12,162 nt of DNA from an uncultured Acidimicrobiaceae bacterium (GTDB taxonomy: Bacteria; Actinomycetota; Acidimicrobiia; Acidimicrobiales; MedAcidi-G1): the NCBI GenBank assembly GCA_913054115.1, contig CAJXIS010000027.1, positions 1 to 12,162 on the forward strand, written 5' to 3'. The notes below the pieces were generated by a model. That model made no database searches. It was not told the origin of the DNA and was given only the letters and a program-made list of their open reading frames with translations. Position 1 is the stretch's first letter; the number at the start of each line of letters is the position of its first letter. Below, piece after piece: positions 1 to 7,233 of this stretch. A program made the position numbers and the translations under genes.

Positions 1-129
1 CACCGACGACAACCCCGAAAACCGGCGGCGGCCTGACCACGGCCGCCCGGGGCACGCCGCCCGCGCGACAACCAGCGAGACCTTCCTGACGAACCGGCCT
101 CCGCAGAGAGAACCCCAGCCCCTGGCAAC

Positions 130-479
130 TCACTCTTCGGGCACGGGCCGACGCCCGAATCCGTCGCAGGCTCGGCAGGGACACAGGTTGTCGCCTCCCA
201 CCTCGGCGCCCGAGCTCTCACAGGTCGGACAATGTTCGGCGCCCGCCAAGCGTCGGTGAATGCAGCCGCTCAGCCAGACCATCCCGGCCCAGACGACAAC
301 CAGCGGCACCCGCCAGGCGTCGGCGGATGCAGCCGCTCAGCCAGACCATCCCGACCCAGACGACAACCAGCGGCGCCCGCCATGCGTCGGTGAATGCATC
401 CACTCATCCAGACCATCCCGGCCCAGACGACGATCAGCGGCAGCGCCGGCAGATTCACCGGGACGAGCACCCGGCCCAT
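130..479 (-). pseudogene. small membrane-anchored Cys-rich (zinc-ribbon-like) protein, frame broken by tandem repeats
   Basis: Seen: from the ATG at 477-479 the minus strand encodes a short leader, one hydrophobic segment (PLIVVWAGMVWMSGCI) and then HRR. The other end of the region, read in a different frame, repeats the same hydrophobic segment and continues into EHCPTC, a 12-residue linker and CPCRAC, ending at a TGA at 130-132. One 67-bp unit alone would join these parts into a protein of about 70 residues: one membrane helix, HRR on the likely cytosolic side, and a CxxC-x12-CxCxxC metal-binding tail. The two extra 67-bp units add 134 bp and shift the frame, so translation from the ATG ends near 270 without reaching the cysteines. 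A GTG at 307-309 could still start a 59-residue form with both helix and cysteine tail. It lies 75 bp downstream of etfA on the same strand. No family is recognised and function is unknown. It may be a decayed gene, a length-variable gene, or an assembly artefact. Confidence 0.55.
237..437. repeat. 67-bp tandem repeat, three full copies
   Basis: Copies run 237-303, 304-370 and 371-437, each exactly 67 bp. The landmark TGCAGCCGCTCAGCCAGACC starts at 261 and 328, and a variant starts at 395. Copies differ from each other at roughly 5-10 positions. Read on the minus strand, each copy encodes a near-identical hydrophobic helix followed by (H/R)RR(L/M)AGA, and the differences between copies are mostly conservative (I/V, A/V, M/L, H/R). 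Because 67 is not a multiple of 3, consecutive copies fall in different frames. The array ends inside the small cysteine-rich gene described at 130-479; the sequence after 437 (CGGCAGCGCCGG) is only a weak start of a fourth copy. Confidence 0.9.
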
Positions 480-554
480 CTGGCGCGGTGCACCCGACCC
501 AGGGGCCGGTCGGTCACTGAAAACGCAGCGGCCGCCCGTGGCTCAGGATCAGGG

Positions 555-1523
555 TCAGCCTCGGGCCTGGAGGGCCTCGATGAGCTTCGGGACGACCTTG
601 TGGAGGTCGCCCACGATGCCGAGGTCGGCCACGCCGAAGATGGGGGCCTCCTCGTCCTTGTTGATGGCGATGATGTTGGCCGAGCCCTTCATCCCCACCA
701 GGTGCTGCGTGGCACCCGAGATGCCGCAGGCCAGATAGACCGTCGGCTTCACGACCTTGCCGGTCTGGCCCACCTGATACGAGTAGGGCACCCAGCCGGC
801 ATCGACCACGGCCCGTGACGCACCGGCGGCGCCCTTGAGCAGGCCGGCCAGCGTCTCGATCAGTGCGTAGTGCTCGGCGCCACCGAGGCCACGGCCGCCC
901 GAGACGACGATGGCGGCCTCGTCCAACTTGGGGCCGGTGCTCTCCTCTGCGAAGCGGTCCTTGACCGTCGAGCCACCCGTGTTGCCGAGGTCACCGACCG
1001 CGAGGCTGCCGACCACAGCGGCAGCGCCGCCTGCCGGCTCGGCGGCAAACGACTTGGGACGCACGAGGAAGATGGCGGTGCCGTCACCGGTGAAGCCGGT
1101 GGAGACATTGAGCGAGCCGCCGAAGACGGGCTCGACGCCCAGCAGGCGGTCACCGTCGACGGTGAGGTCGACCACGTTGGTGATGACCGGTGCGTCGATC
1201 TTGGCCGACAGGCGCCCGGCCACGTCGCGGCCGTCGTAGCTGGTGGCGCAGAGCAGCACGTCGGGACCGTTGCCGGCGCCGATGGCTCCGGCCATGGCCG
1301 AGGCGACGCGGGGACCGGGCAGGCCGTCACCGAGGTCGCCGATCGACAGGACGGTTGCGGCACCGTGCTCGCCGAGTTCGGCGGCCACGGCCGATGCGTC
1401 GCCGTGGACGACCACCTCGACGGTATCCCCGATGGTGCGGGCCTTGGCCAGCATCTCGAGGGTTGCGGTGGCGACGACCCCTTCGGTCGACTCGCCGTAG
1501 ATCCAGATCTTCGAGATTCCCAC
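555..1523 (-). CDS. etfA: electron transfer flavoprotein, alpha subunit
   Basis: 322 residues, full length for EtfA/FixB. It carries the redox-active FAD of the soluble EtfAB heterodimer, which passes electrons from acyl-CoA and related dehydrogenases to ETF:quinone oxidoreductase. Seen: the N-terminal Rossmann-like domain (IWIYGE, about residues 5-190) is followed by VVSGGRGLGG (206-215) and the C-terminal FAD-binding run: SRAVVDAGW (236-244), QVGQTGK (250-256), SGATQH (269-274), IAINKD (285-290) and ADLGIVGD (299-306). These are the segments that contact FAD in characterised EtfA proteins. The start is GTG at 1521-1523, chosen because a perfect AGGAGG lies five bases upstream. It follows etfB by nine bases and is surely co-transcribed with it. 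No odd residues were seen. Confidence 0.97.
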   Translation of the reverse strand: MGISKIWIYGESTEGVVATATLEMLAKARTIGDTVEVVVHGDASAVAAELGEHGAATVLSIGDLGDGLPGPRVASAMAGAIGAGNGPDVLLCATSYDGRDVAGRLSAKIDAPVITNVVDLTVDGDRLLGVEPVFGGSLNVSTGFTGDGTAIFLVRPKSFAAEPAGGAAAVVGSLAVGDLGNTGGSTVKDRFAEESTGPKLDEAAIVVSGGRGLGGAEHYALIETLAGLLKGAAGASRAVVDAGWVPYSYQVGQTGKVVKPTVYLACGISGATQHLVGMKGSANIIAINKDEEAPIFGVADLGIVGDLHKVVPKLIEALQARG

Positions 1524-1528
1524 AGCGG

Positions 1529-1534
1529 CCTCCT
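1529..1534 (-). promoter_or_regulatory. Shine-Dalgarno of etfA overlapping the etfB stop
   Basis: On the minus strand the sequence reads TAGGAGGCCGCTGTG. The TAG ends etfB, its last two bases are the first two of a perfect AGGAGG, and the GTG starting etfA follows after five bases. This fixes the etfA start and suggests translational coupling of the two subunits. Confidence 0.85.
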
Positions 1535-2312
1535 AGATGATCTTCAGGTCGTCCAGGAACGCAAGGATGCGTTCATGGGCGGTGCCATCGTCGTGCACGA
1601 TCTCGCCGGCCTCGCCGGCTGGCGCCTCGGTGATGTCGACGATCTCCTGACGGGCGCCGGCCCAGCCGACGGTTGCAGGGTCGATGCCGAGTGCGGCCAG
1701 GTCGAGTTCGTCGACGGGCTTGTTCTTGGCCGCCATGATCCCCTTGAAGGACGGGTAGCGGGGCTCGACGACACCGGCGGTGACCGAGACCACGCAGGGC
1801 AGGCTGCACTCGATCACGTCGTAGCCGTCCTCGGTCTGGCGCCGCACCGTGGCGATGTCGCCGGAGACCTCGATCGACTTGGCGAACGTGGCCGACGGCA
1901 GGTCGAGCAGCTCGGCGATCTGGACCGGGACGGTGCCCGTGTAGCCGTCGCTCGACTCGGTGGCGGTGATGACCAGGTCGGGTTCGCAACGGCGGATGGC
2001 GGCGGCCAGGACCTTGGCGGTCGAGAGGGCATCGGAGCCGGCCAGTGCCTCGTCGCTGACGAGGACGGCGCTGCCGGCGCCCATGGCGAGGGCGGTCCGC
2101 AGGCCGCTCACCTCACTGTTGGGGACCATGGAGACGAGGATGACCTCGCCCTCCCCGGCGGCATCCACCAACTGGAGGCCCATCTCGACCCCGTAGGAGT
2201 CGGACTCATCGAGGATGAGCTTGACGTCCCGCTTGAGGGTCCGGGTCTCTGGGTCCATCTGGCCGGGATCGGCAGGATCAGGAATCTGCTTGACACACAC
2301 AACGACGTTCAT
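1533..2312 (-). CDS. etfB: electron transfer flavoprotein, beta subunit
   Basis: 259 residues from the ATG at 2310-2312, giving the family-typical N-terminus MNVVVCVKQIPDP. EtfB binds the structural AMP and docks partner dehydrogenases through its recognition loop. Seen: VCVKQIPDP (5-13), AMGAGSAVLVSD (76-87), ATESSDGYTGTVPVQIAELL (117-136), the beta-subunit signature region around VRRQTEDGYDVIECSLPCVV (156-175) and EPRYPSFKGIMAAKNKP (183-199). The frame is open ten residues further to an ATG at 2340-2342, where GGCGGG lies two bases before it. The shorter start matches the family, although no clear ribosome site precedes it. First gene of an etfB-etfA operon, diverging from the serine hydrolase gene. 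Confidence 0.96.
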   Translation of the reverse strand: MNVVVCVKQIPDPADPGQMDPETRTLKRDVKLILDESDSYGVEMGLQLVDAAGEGEVILVSMVPNSEVSGLRTALAMGAGSAVLVSDEALAGSDALSTAKVLAAAIRRCEPDLVITATESSDGYTGTVPVQIAELLDLPSATFAKSIEVSGDIATVRRQTEDGYDVIECSLPCVVSVTAGVVEPRYPSFKGIMAAKNKPVDELDLAALGIDPATVGWAGARQEIVDITEAPAGEAGEIVHDDGTAHERILAFLDDLKII

Positions 2313-2428
2313 GGGGTGGGATTCTGGCGGCTCGGCGGGCATTTCCCGCCATCAGCCGGAAGCGAAATGTGTCACGCGGGGAACGGGGGTCGCGATCTGG
2401 CTCGCCCAGGAGGCTCACCAACGCACGG

Positions 2429-3742
2429 ATGTCAACAACGTCCCTGGCTACAACACCTAAGTTGCGGTTCGTGCCCGACCCGGACCCCCTCGCCGAGTTC
2501 ATGACCGGCTTCCCGCCGGCGGCCGACCGGCGCATCCGGTTCGACGACGGGTCCTTCTACGCCTGGCCCCAGATGAAGTGGAGCTTCAACCACATCGAGG
2601 ACCTGGTCCCGACCCGGACGGTGTGGCGTGGGGACGGCGCATCCCGTCCTTTCGAGGCCGGCGATCCGCTCGACACGGCGCAGATCCGGTTCGACACCGC
2701 CGACGGCCGGACCCTCGGCTGGGACGAGGCATACGACGAGCTCCACACCGACGGTCTCGTCGTGCTGCACCGGGGCCGCCTGGTGCACGAGTCGTACGGC
2801 GGCCACGGATCTGCGGACCTGCCGCACGTGATCATGTCGTGCGCCAAGTCGTTCGTCGGCACCATCGCCACGTGGCTGGTCCACGAGGGCTCCCTGGATC
2901 GCGACGCCCTCGTGCCGACGCTGATCCCCGAGCTGGCCGATTCGGCATGGCGGGACGCCACCGTGGGGCAGGTGCTCGACATGCTCGTGTCGATGACATT
3001 CGACGAGGACTACCTGGACCCCGGTTCCGAGGTGTACCGGTACCTGCGTTCGGCAGGAATGCTGCCGATGGCGCCCGACGACCCCGGCCCCCGGTCGTTC
3101 TACGACTACCTCCCCGAGGTGCGTCCCGCCGGACGCCACGGTGAGGCCTTCGCCTACCGGGAACCCAACATCAACGTGCTCGGCTGGCTGGTCCGTCGGG
3201 CGTCCGGTCGGGGCCTGGCCGACCTGGTGTCGGAGCGGATCTGGCGGCACCTCGGCGCCGAGCGGGACGCCGCATTCATGCTCGACCCGTCAGGGGCCGA
3301 GACCACGATGACGATGACGGTGCGCGACTTCGCCCGCTTCGGCGAGATGATCCGCTGCGGGGGCCGGGTCGGCGACGTGCAGGTCGTACCGGAGGCGGTG
3401 GCGGACGACCCGTTCCTCGGCGGCGACCCCGACCTGTTCACCGGGGCCGGACCCGAGACCATGGCCGGCGGGTCGTACCGGTCGCAGTGGTGGATCCGGC
3501 ACATCGATGCTCCAGAACAGGCTCGGCAGGGATCTCAGGGAGACTCGCATGGATCAACGCGTCCGATGGCCCGGGGCGCCCATGGACAGTTCCTCTACGT
3601 CGATCGGGCCAACCAGGTCGTGATCGCCCGCACGGGATCGTCCCGACTGCCGCCCTCCACGCTGCTCGACCCGGTGGTGTTCCCGCTCTTCGACGCGGTC
3701 ATCGCGGAGTTGACCAGCGCACCGGTCGACGATGCGCCCTGA
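2429..3742 (+). CDS. beta-lactamase-fold serine hydrolase, 6-aminohexanoate-dimer hydrolase (NylB) type
   Basis: 437 residues from ATG 2429. An in-frame GTG at 2369 would add 20 Arg/Ser-rich residues unlike the family. AGGAGG at 2408-2413 is 15 bases from the ATG, further than usual, so the start is uncertain. Numbered from 2429: SCAK (137-140) is the SxxK nucleophile/base motif of class C beta-lactamase-like enzymes; Tyr243 in YREPNINVLGWLVRRASG fits the second catalytic tyrosine of NylB-type enzymes; and GAHGQFLYVDRANQVVIART (383-402) replaces the KTG-type motif on strand B3. No signal peptide is visible, so it is probably cytoplasmic. The natural substrate, an amide or ester, cannot be told from sequence. 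Residues about 361-378 form an apparent insertion with many A/T-ending codons (see findings). It diverges from etfB and stands alone in its orientation until the lipid kinase gene 66 bp downstream. Confidence 0.88.
   Translation: MSTTSLATTPKLRFVPDPDPLAEFMTGFPPAADRRIRFDDGSFYAWPQMKWSFNHIEDLVPTRTVWRGDGASRPFEAGDPLDTAQIRFDTADGRTLGWDEAYDELHTDGLVVLHRGRLVHESYGGHGSADLPHVIMSCAKSFVGTIATWLVHEGSLDRDALVPTLIPELADSAWRDATVGQVLDMLVSMTFDEDYLDPGSEVYRYLRSAGMLPMAPDDPGPRSFYDYLPEVRPAGRHGEAFAYREPNINVLGWLVRRASGRGLADLVSERIWRHLGAERDAAFMLDPSGAETTMTMTVRDFARFGEMIRCGGRVGDVQVVPEAVADDPFLGGDPDLFTGAGPETMAGGSYRSQWWIRHIDAPEQARQGSQGDSHGSTRPMARGAHGQFLYVDRANQVVIARTGSSRLPPSTLLDPVVFPLFDAVIAELTSAPVDDAP
3507..3565 (+). other. atypical in-frame segment inside the serine hydrolase
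   Basis: Codons for DAPEQARQGSQGDSHGSTRP. Twelve of 20 codons here end in A or T, whereas flanking codons almost all end in G or C. The segment lies just before GAHGQFLYVD and is polar (Gln, Gly, Ser), consistent with a surface loop. Removing it would leave a shorter family-like join between WWIRHID and PMARGAHGQ. Inference: a recently inserted short element kept in frame. Confidence 0.5.
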
Positions 3743-3808
3743 GCAGGAAGCTGGGCGCCGGTACCCTCGGATCATGGTGAGAGGCACGACGCTCGAAAGG
3801 GACCCCGC

Positions 3809-4795
3809 ATGAAGATCCTGCTGGTGGTCAACCCGTCGGCCTCGTCGGTCACGGCCCGGACCCGGATCGTGATCCAGAAGGCCCTGTCGGCCGACCACCG
3901 CCTCGAGGTGGCGGCCACCAGCCGGCGCGGCCACGCCACCCGCCTGGCCCAGAGTGCCGCCAACGACGGCATGGACGTGGTCGTGGTGCTCGGCGGCGAC
4001 GGCACCCTCAACGAGGCCGCCAACGGGCTGGCGGGCACCGAGACCGCACTCGCCGCCGTGCCTGGCGGGTCGACCAACGTGTTCGCCCGCACCCTCGGCC
4101 TGCCCGACGACCCGGTCGAGGCCACCGGTGCCCTGCTCGATGCAATGGAGGCCGGCTCGTTCCGGCGGGTCGGCCTTGGCTGCGTCAACGACCGCTACTT
4201 CCTGTTCCACGCCGGGGTCGGGTTCGACGCTGCGGTGGTCGAGCAGGTCGAGCGCAAGGGCGGGCTGCTCAAGCGTTTCGCCGGCCACCCGCTGTTCGTG
4301 GCCGCCGCCCTCGACACCTGGGTCCGCCACTACGACCGGCGCACCCCGGCGTTCCGGGTCTCGACACGATCCGTCCACGAGGCGCCGGGCGACGACGACG
4401 GCGACATCGACGACCTGGGCGAGGAACCGGCCATCGAGGGCCTCATGGCCGTGTGCCTCAACACCGACCCCTACACCTACCTCGGCACCCGGGGCCTCTC
4501 GCTGGCTCCCGAGACCCGACTCGACACGCCCCTCGCCATGGTGACCATCACGTCGCTCTCACCGGGCCGGCTGCTGCCCGTGCTGGCAGCGGCTGCGGGT
4601 CTGGGGGGCACGGTCGCCGGCAGCCCGATCGTCGACGTGCGCACCGACGTGGCCGAGGCGCTGCTGGTCCCCACCCGGCCGGTGCCGTGGCAGGTCGACG
4701 GCGACCACCTCGGCGACGCCGAGGAACTCAGGTTCCGGCACGTACCCGATGCACTGGACCTGGTGGTTCCCCTGGGCTCGCACGCATTCTCTTGA
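3809..4795 (+). CDS. diacylglycerol kinase / sphingosine-kinase-like lipid kinase (DagK/YegS family)
   Basis: 328 residues. The family phosphorylates lipid hydroxyls such as diacylglycerol at the membrane surface, using ATP. Seen: LLVVNPSAS at the N-terminus, the nucleotide-binding GGDGT at 62-66 (VVLGGDGTLNEAANGL), PGGSTNVFARTLGLP (85-99) and the C-terminal beta-sandwich domain with FHAGVGFDAAVVEQVE (133-148) and PVPWQVDGDHLG (291-302), where VDG is the usual family motif. An acidic linker at 192-206 (APGDDDGDIDDLGEE) is longer than usual. The start has GAAAGGGA about eight bases upstream. The last seven residues (LGSHAFS) and the stop codon are encoded by the first copy of a 36-bp direct repeat, so the original C-terminus has probably been replaced. 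Convergent with the phosphodiesterase gene. Confidence 0.92.
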   Translation: MKILLVVNPSASSVTARTRIVIQKALSADHRLEVAATSRRGHATRLAQSAANDGMDVVVVLGGDGTLNEAANGLAGTETALAAVPGGSTNVFARTLGLPDDPVEATGALLDAMEAGSFRRVGLGCVNDRYFLFHAGVGFDAAVVEQVERKGGLLKRFAGHPLFVAAALDTWVRHYDRRTPAFRVSTRSVHEAPGDDDGDIDDLGEEPAIEGLMAVCLNTDPYTYLGTRGLSLAPETRLDTPLAMVTITSLSPGRLLPVLAAAAGLGGTVAGSPIVDVRTDVAEALLVPTRPVPWQVDGDHLGDAEELRFRHVPDALDLVVPLGSHAFS

Positions 4796-4872
4796 GGGCT
4801 CCGACCCCCCCCGGTGGGAACCCGAAGGCCCGATGACCTGGGCTCGCACGCATTCTCTTGAGGGCTCCGACC
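4771..4872. repeat. pair of identical 36-bp direct repeats (4771-4806 and 4837-4872)
   Basis: Both copies begin CCTGGGCTCGCACGCATTCT and end GAGGGCTCCGACC, with no mismatch over 36 bp, separated by 30 bp of unrelated sequence (4807-4836). Copy 1 contains the final seven sense codons and TGA of the lipid kinase; copy 2 is intergenic and ends seven bases before the convergent phosphodiesterase stop at 4879-4881. Internal symmetry is weak (CTC-TT-GAG). The exact copy borders and unrelated spacer suggest two insertions or a copied dispersed element rather than a simple tandem duplication. Confidence 0.93.
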
Positions 4873-4878
4873 TGACGC

Positions 4879-5595
4879 TCAGTCCAGACCGTCCAGGGTC
4901 CGGCGCAGCAGCCCCGGGTCCCTGCCGATGATCCCGTCGACGCCCCAGCCGGCCAGCTCGACCATGCGTTTCGGATCGTCGACCGTCCAGACGACCACCT
5001 GCAGGCCCCGGTCGTGGGCGTGCTCGACGAGGTGCTGGTCGACCAGCCCGTCCCACGGACAGACGGTGCCGTGTCCGTGGGCGACGGTGCGTTCGAGGAT
5101 CATGTCGGCGGTGTAGCGCTCGGCCACGATCCAGCCGGTCGGCAGGTCGGGATCGGTGGCCCGGATCATGTCGACGGCGGTGATGTCGAACGACGAGATC
5201 AGCAGTTGTCCGGTCGGCCGGTAGGCGGCGGCGAGGCCGGCGACGGCGTCGCAGACCAGGTGGACGTCCACGTGGTCCGGATCGCCGGGAAGGTGCTTGA
5301 CCTCGACGTTGACGCCCATGCCCTCGCAGGCCTCGAACGCCTCGGCGAGCGTGGGGACCTCGTCCGGCAGCTCGCCGGCGGCCAGTTCCCGGATGAGGCG
5401 TCCGTCGGCGAGGTGGGCGTCGTGGTGTGCCACCAGGACGTCGTCGATCGTGCGGCGCACGTCGAGTTCGACCCAGTCGGCGCCCTGCTCGAACGCCGAG
5501 CGGTACGCCGCGACGGTGTTGTCGGGATGGTGGGCGAAGTCGCCTCTGTGGGCGATCACCAGGGGGCGGAGCGTTGCGGATCTGTCCATCGGCAC
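4879..5595 (-). CDS. glycerophosphodiester phosphodiesterase
   Basis: 238 residues, the usual size for a cytosolic UgpQ-type GDPD that hydrolyses glycerophosphodiesters from phospholipid breakdown to glycerol-3-phosphate and an alcohol. Seen: catalytic His16-Arg17 in IAHRGD, metal-site residues in WVELDV (Glu43, Asp45), second catalytic His58 in VAHHD, NVEVKH (Glu98), SSFD, and VVVWTVDDPKRM with GVDGIIGRDP near the end. The usual Glu of the HRG...PENT motif is Asp25 here (PDNT), a conservative change of a metal ligand. No signal peptide. The GTG at 5593-5595 is annotated; the ATG two codons later (5587-5589) is also plausible, with AGG nine bases before it. It starts 41 bp after the kinase gene pdtaS on the same strand, so co-transcription is likely. 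Confidence 0.93.
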   Translation of the reverse strand: MPMDRSATLRPLVIAHRGDFAHHPDNTVAAYRSAFEQGADWVELDVRRTIDDVLVAHHDAHLADGRLIRELAAGELPDEVPTLAEAFEACEGMGVNVEVKHLPGDPDHVDVHLVCDAVAGLAAAYRPTGQLLISSFDITAVDMIRATDPDLPTGWIVAERYTADMILERTVAHGHGTVCPWDGLVDQHLVEHAHDRGLQVVVWTVDDPKRMVELAGWGVDGIIGRDPGLLRRTLDGLD

Positions 5596-5636
5596 GAACC
5601 TAGTTGCCGCCGGACGATTCGGAGATCAGGCCGGGC

Positions 5637-7142
5637 TCATGCCCGTGGGTCGCGGGCGTCGTCGAGCGGGCTGACCAGCCGGCTGGCGGGAATCCGCACC
5701 TCGGCGACGGTTCCGCCTTCGGCTCCCGACCGGAGGCGGATGGTCCCACCCAGCTCGACCTCGACGAAGGTCCGCACGATGGTGAGGCCGAGGCCCTTGG
5801 CGTCGGAGGGGTCGAAGCCGGCGGGTAACCCGATGCCGTCGTCGGCGACGTCGATGGCGAGCATGTCGGGCTTTCGGTCGAGCGAGATCTCGACCCGGCC
5901 GGGCGATCCGTCCTCGGGTGCGGACGAACCGACGAAGGCATGGTCGACGGCGTTCTGGATCAGTTCAGTGACGACCACTGCCAGCGTCGTGGTGACCTGG
6001 GCGGGCAGGATCCCGGCGTCGCCCGTCACCTCGAAGCGCAGCGGCCGTTCGGGCATCGAGACACTGTCCTCGACCACCCGCACGAGGGGCTTGACGATCT
6101 CGGTGAACGACACGTCGTGGTCGGCACTCTGCGCCAGCGCCTCGTGCACGACCGAGATGGCGCCGATCCGGCGAATCGACTCCCCGATCGCCGCACGGGC
6201 CTCATCGGAGGTGAGCCGCCGGGCCTGGAGCCGCAGCAGGGACGAGATGGTCTGGAGGTTGTTCTTGACCCGGTGGTGGACTTCGCGGATGGTGGCGTCC
6301 TTGGACACCAGCAGGCGGTCGCGGCGACGCAGGTCGGTGACGTCGCGAACCAGCACGATCGCACCCGTCGCCCGGCCCTCGTCGAGCAGCGGAAGGCAGT
6401 GGCTCACGATCGTGGTCTCGGTGCCGCGGACGATCTCCTCGATGACGGAGGTGCGTTTGGCGAACGCCGAGCGGAGCATCTCGGGGCCGAGGCCCGAGTC
6501 GTCGAGACGGGCGCCGACGACGGCTCGGTGCATGCCGAGCCGGTGCATCACGGAGACGGCGTTCGGTGAGGCGAACTCGATACGGCCCTCACGGTCGACG
6601 AGCAGCAGGCCGTCGCCCACCCGGGGGGTGCGGTGCCGGAAGCGTTCCTCGTCCCGGTAGGGGAACTCGCCACGGTCGAGCATGTGGGCGAAGCGGTCGA
6701 ACACGGACAGGTAGGTGCGCTCCTGCTCGCTCATCGGCCGGTCGTCGGGTCGGTGGCGTTCGCGGGCCAGCACGGCGATGGTCGCGTCGCCGCGCCGCAC
6801 GGGCACCGCCTTGAGCGAGATGTCGCGGTCGACGCCGACGTGGACCCTGCCCTCCACGATGCACTTCTCGTCGAGGCACTGTGCGATCAGCGGTCGCCGG
6901 CTGCGCCGGAACATCTGGCCGACGAGGTCGGCCCGGTAGAGGGTGGTGCCGGTGGTGGGCCGGACATGGCCGAGCAGCACCAGCGGGGCATCGCGCTCGT
7001 CGGTCTCCGGGGCGTAGAGCAGCAGGTCGGCGAACGAGAGGTCCGAGAGCAGGCCCCACGAGCCGGTGAGGTCCTGGAGGTGGATGACCTCGGCCTCCCC
7101 GAGCCCGGTCTGGGTCCGGCAGAGCTCAGCCAGGGTCGCCAT
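5637..7142 (-). CDS. pdtaS: PdtaS-like cytosolic sensor histidine kinase (GAF-PAS-HisKA_2-HATPase)
   Basis: 501 residues, matching in length and layout the actinobacterial kinase PdtaS, which phosphorylates the ANTAR-domain RNA-binding regulator PdtaR. Seen: a GAF-like N-terminal domain (about 1-155, with GLLSDLSFADLLLY), a PAS domain (about 165-270: GDGLLLVDREGRIEFASPNA), then KDATIREVHHRVKNNLQ (281-297) with the phospho-acceptor histidine at 289/290, SSLLRLQARR, and the ATPase domain with N-box ELIQNAVDHAF (393-403), DVADDGIGLP (431-440) and GLGLTIVRT (450-458). No transmembrane segment. From memory of M. tuberculosis PdtaS, its metal/NO-linked cysteines (C53, C57) correspond here to L56 and V60; another pair, C89 and C94, is present. 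No pdtaR lies in the window. The ATG at 7140-7142 aligns with the family start. Confidence 0.93.
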   Translation of the reverse strand: MATLAELCRTQTGLGEAEVIHLQDLTGSWGLLSDLSFADLLLYAPETDERDAPLVLLGHVRPTTGTTLYRADLVGQMFRRSRRPLIAQCLDEKCIVEGRVHVGVDRDISLKAVPVRRGDATIAVLARERHRPDDRPMSEQERTYLSVFDRFAHMLDRGEFPYRDEERFRHRTPRVGDGLLLVDREGRIEFASPNAVSVMHRLGMHRAVVGARLDDSGLGPEMLRSAFAKRTSVIEEIVRGTETTIVSHCLPLLDEGRATGAIVLVRDVTDLRRRDRLLVSKDATIREVHHRVKNNLQTISSLLRLQARRLTSDEARAAIGESIRRIGAISVVHEALAQSADHDVSFTEIVKPLVRVVEDSVSMPERPLRFEVTGDAGILPAQVTTTLAVVVTELIQNAVDHAFVGSSAPEDGSPGRVEISLDRKPDMLAIDVADDGIGLPAGFDPSDAKGLGLTIVRTFVEVELGGTIRLRSGAEGGTVAEVRIPASRLVSPLDDARDPRA

Positions 7143-7233
7143 GGGGCGAGCCTACGGGCGAGGCGTTGGCGGCCAGTCCGGACTCATCCGCCGAGAAGCG
7201 TCTCCAGTGCCGGATCGATTTGCTCGAAGAGGA

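Noticed and set aside
167..181. 15-base match CAGGCTCGGCAGGGA also present at 3518-3532 in the hydrolase insert
   Set aside because: At 167-181 it encodes part of the cysteine motif; a match of this length is plausible by chance at this base composition and does not extend.
2..259. Plus-strand frame open from the window edge to 259
   Set aside because: Pro/Arg/Thr-rich, no start in the window, and antisense to the cysteine-rich tail, which looks like real protein.
870..2504. Long plus-strand open frame (544 codons) opposite etfB-etfA
   Set aside because: Asp/Gly/His-rich translation with no domain, exactly opposite two well-recognised genes; a shadow of high-GC codon use.
4771..4872. Two 36-bp repeats with a 30-bp spacer resemble a minimal CRISPR array
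   Set aside because: Only two repeats, one inside a coding region supplying its stop codon, no leader and no cas genes; the 37-bp pair at 7234-7344 has the same look with a different repeat.
5014..6660. Long plus-strand open frame (548 codons) opposite the GDPD and pdtaS genes
   Set aside because: Ser/Arg-rich low-complexity translation; both opposite-strand genes have clear motifs.
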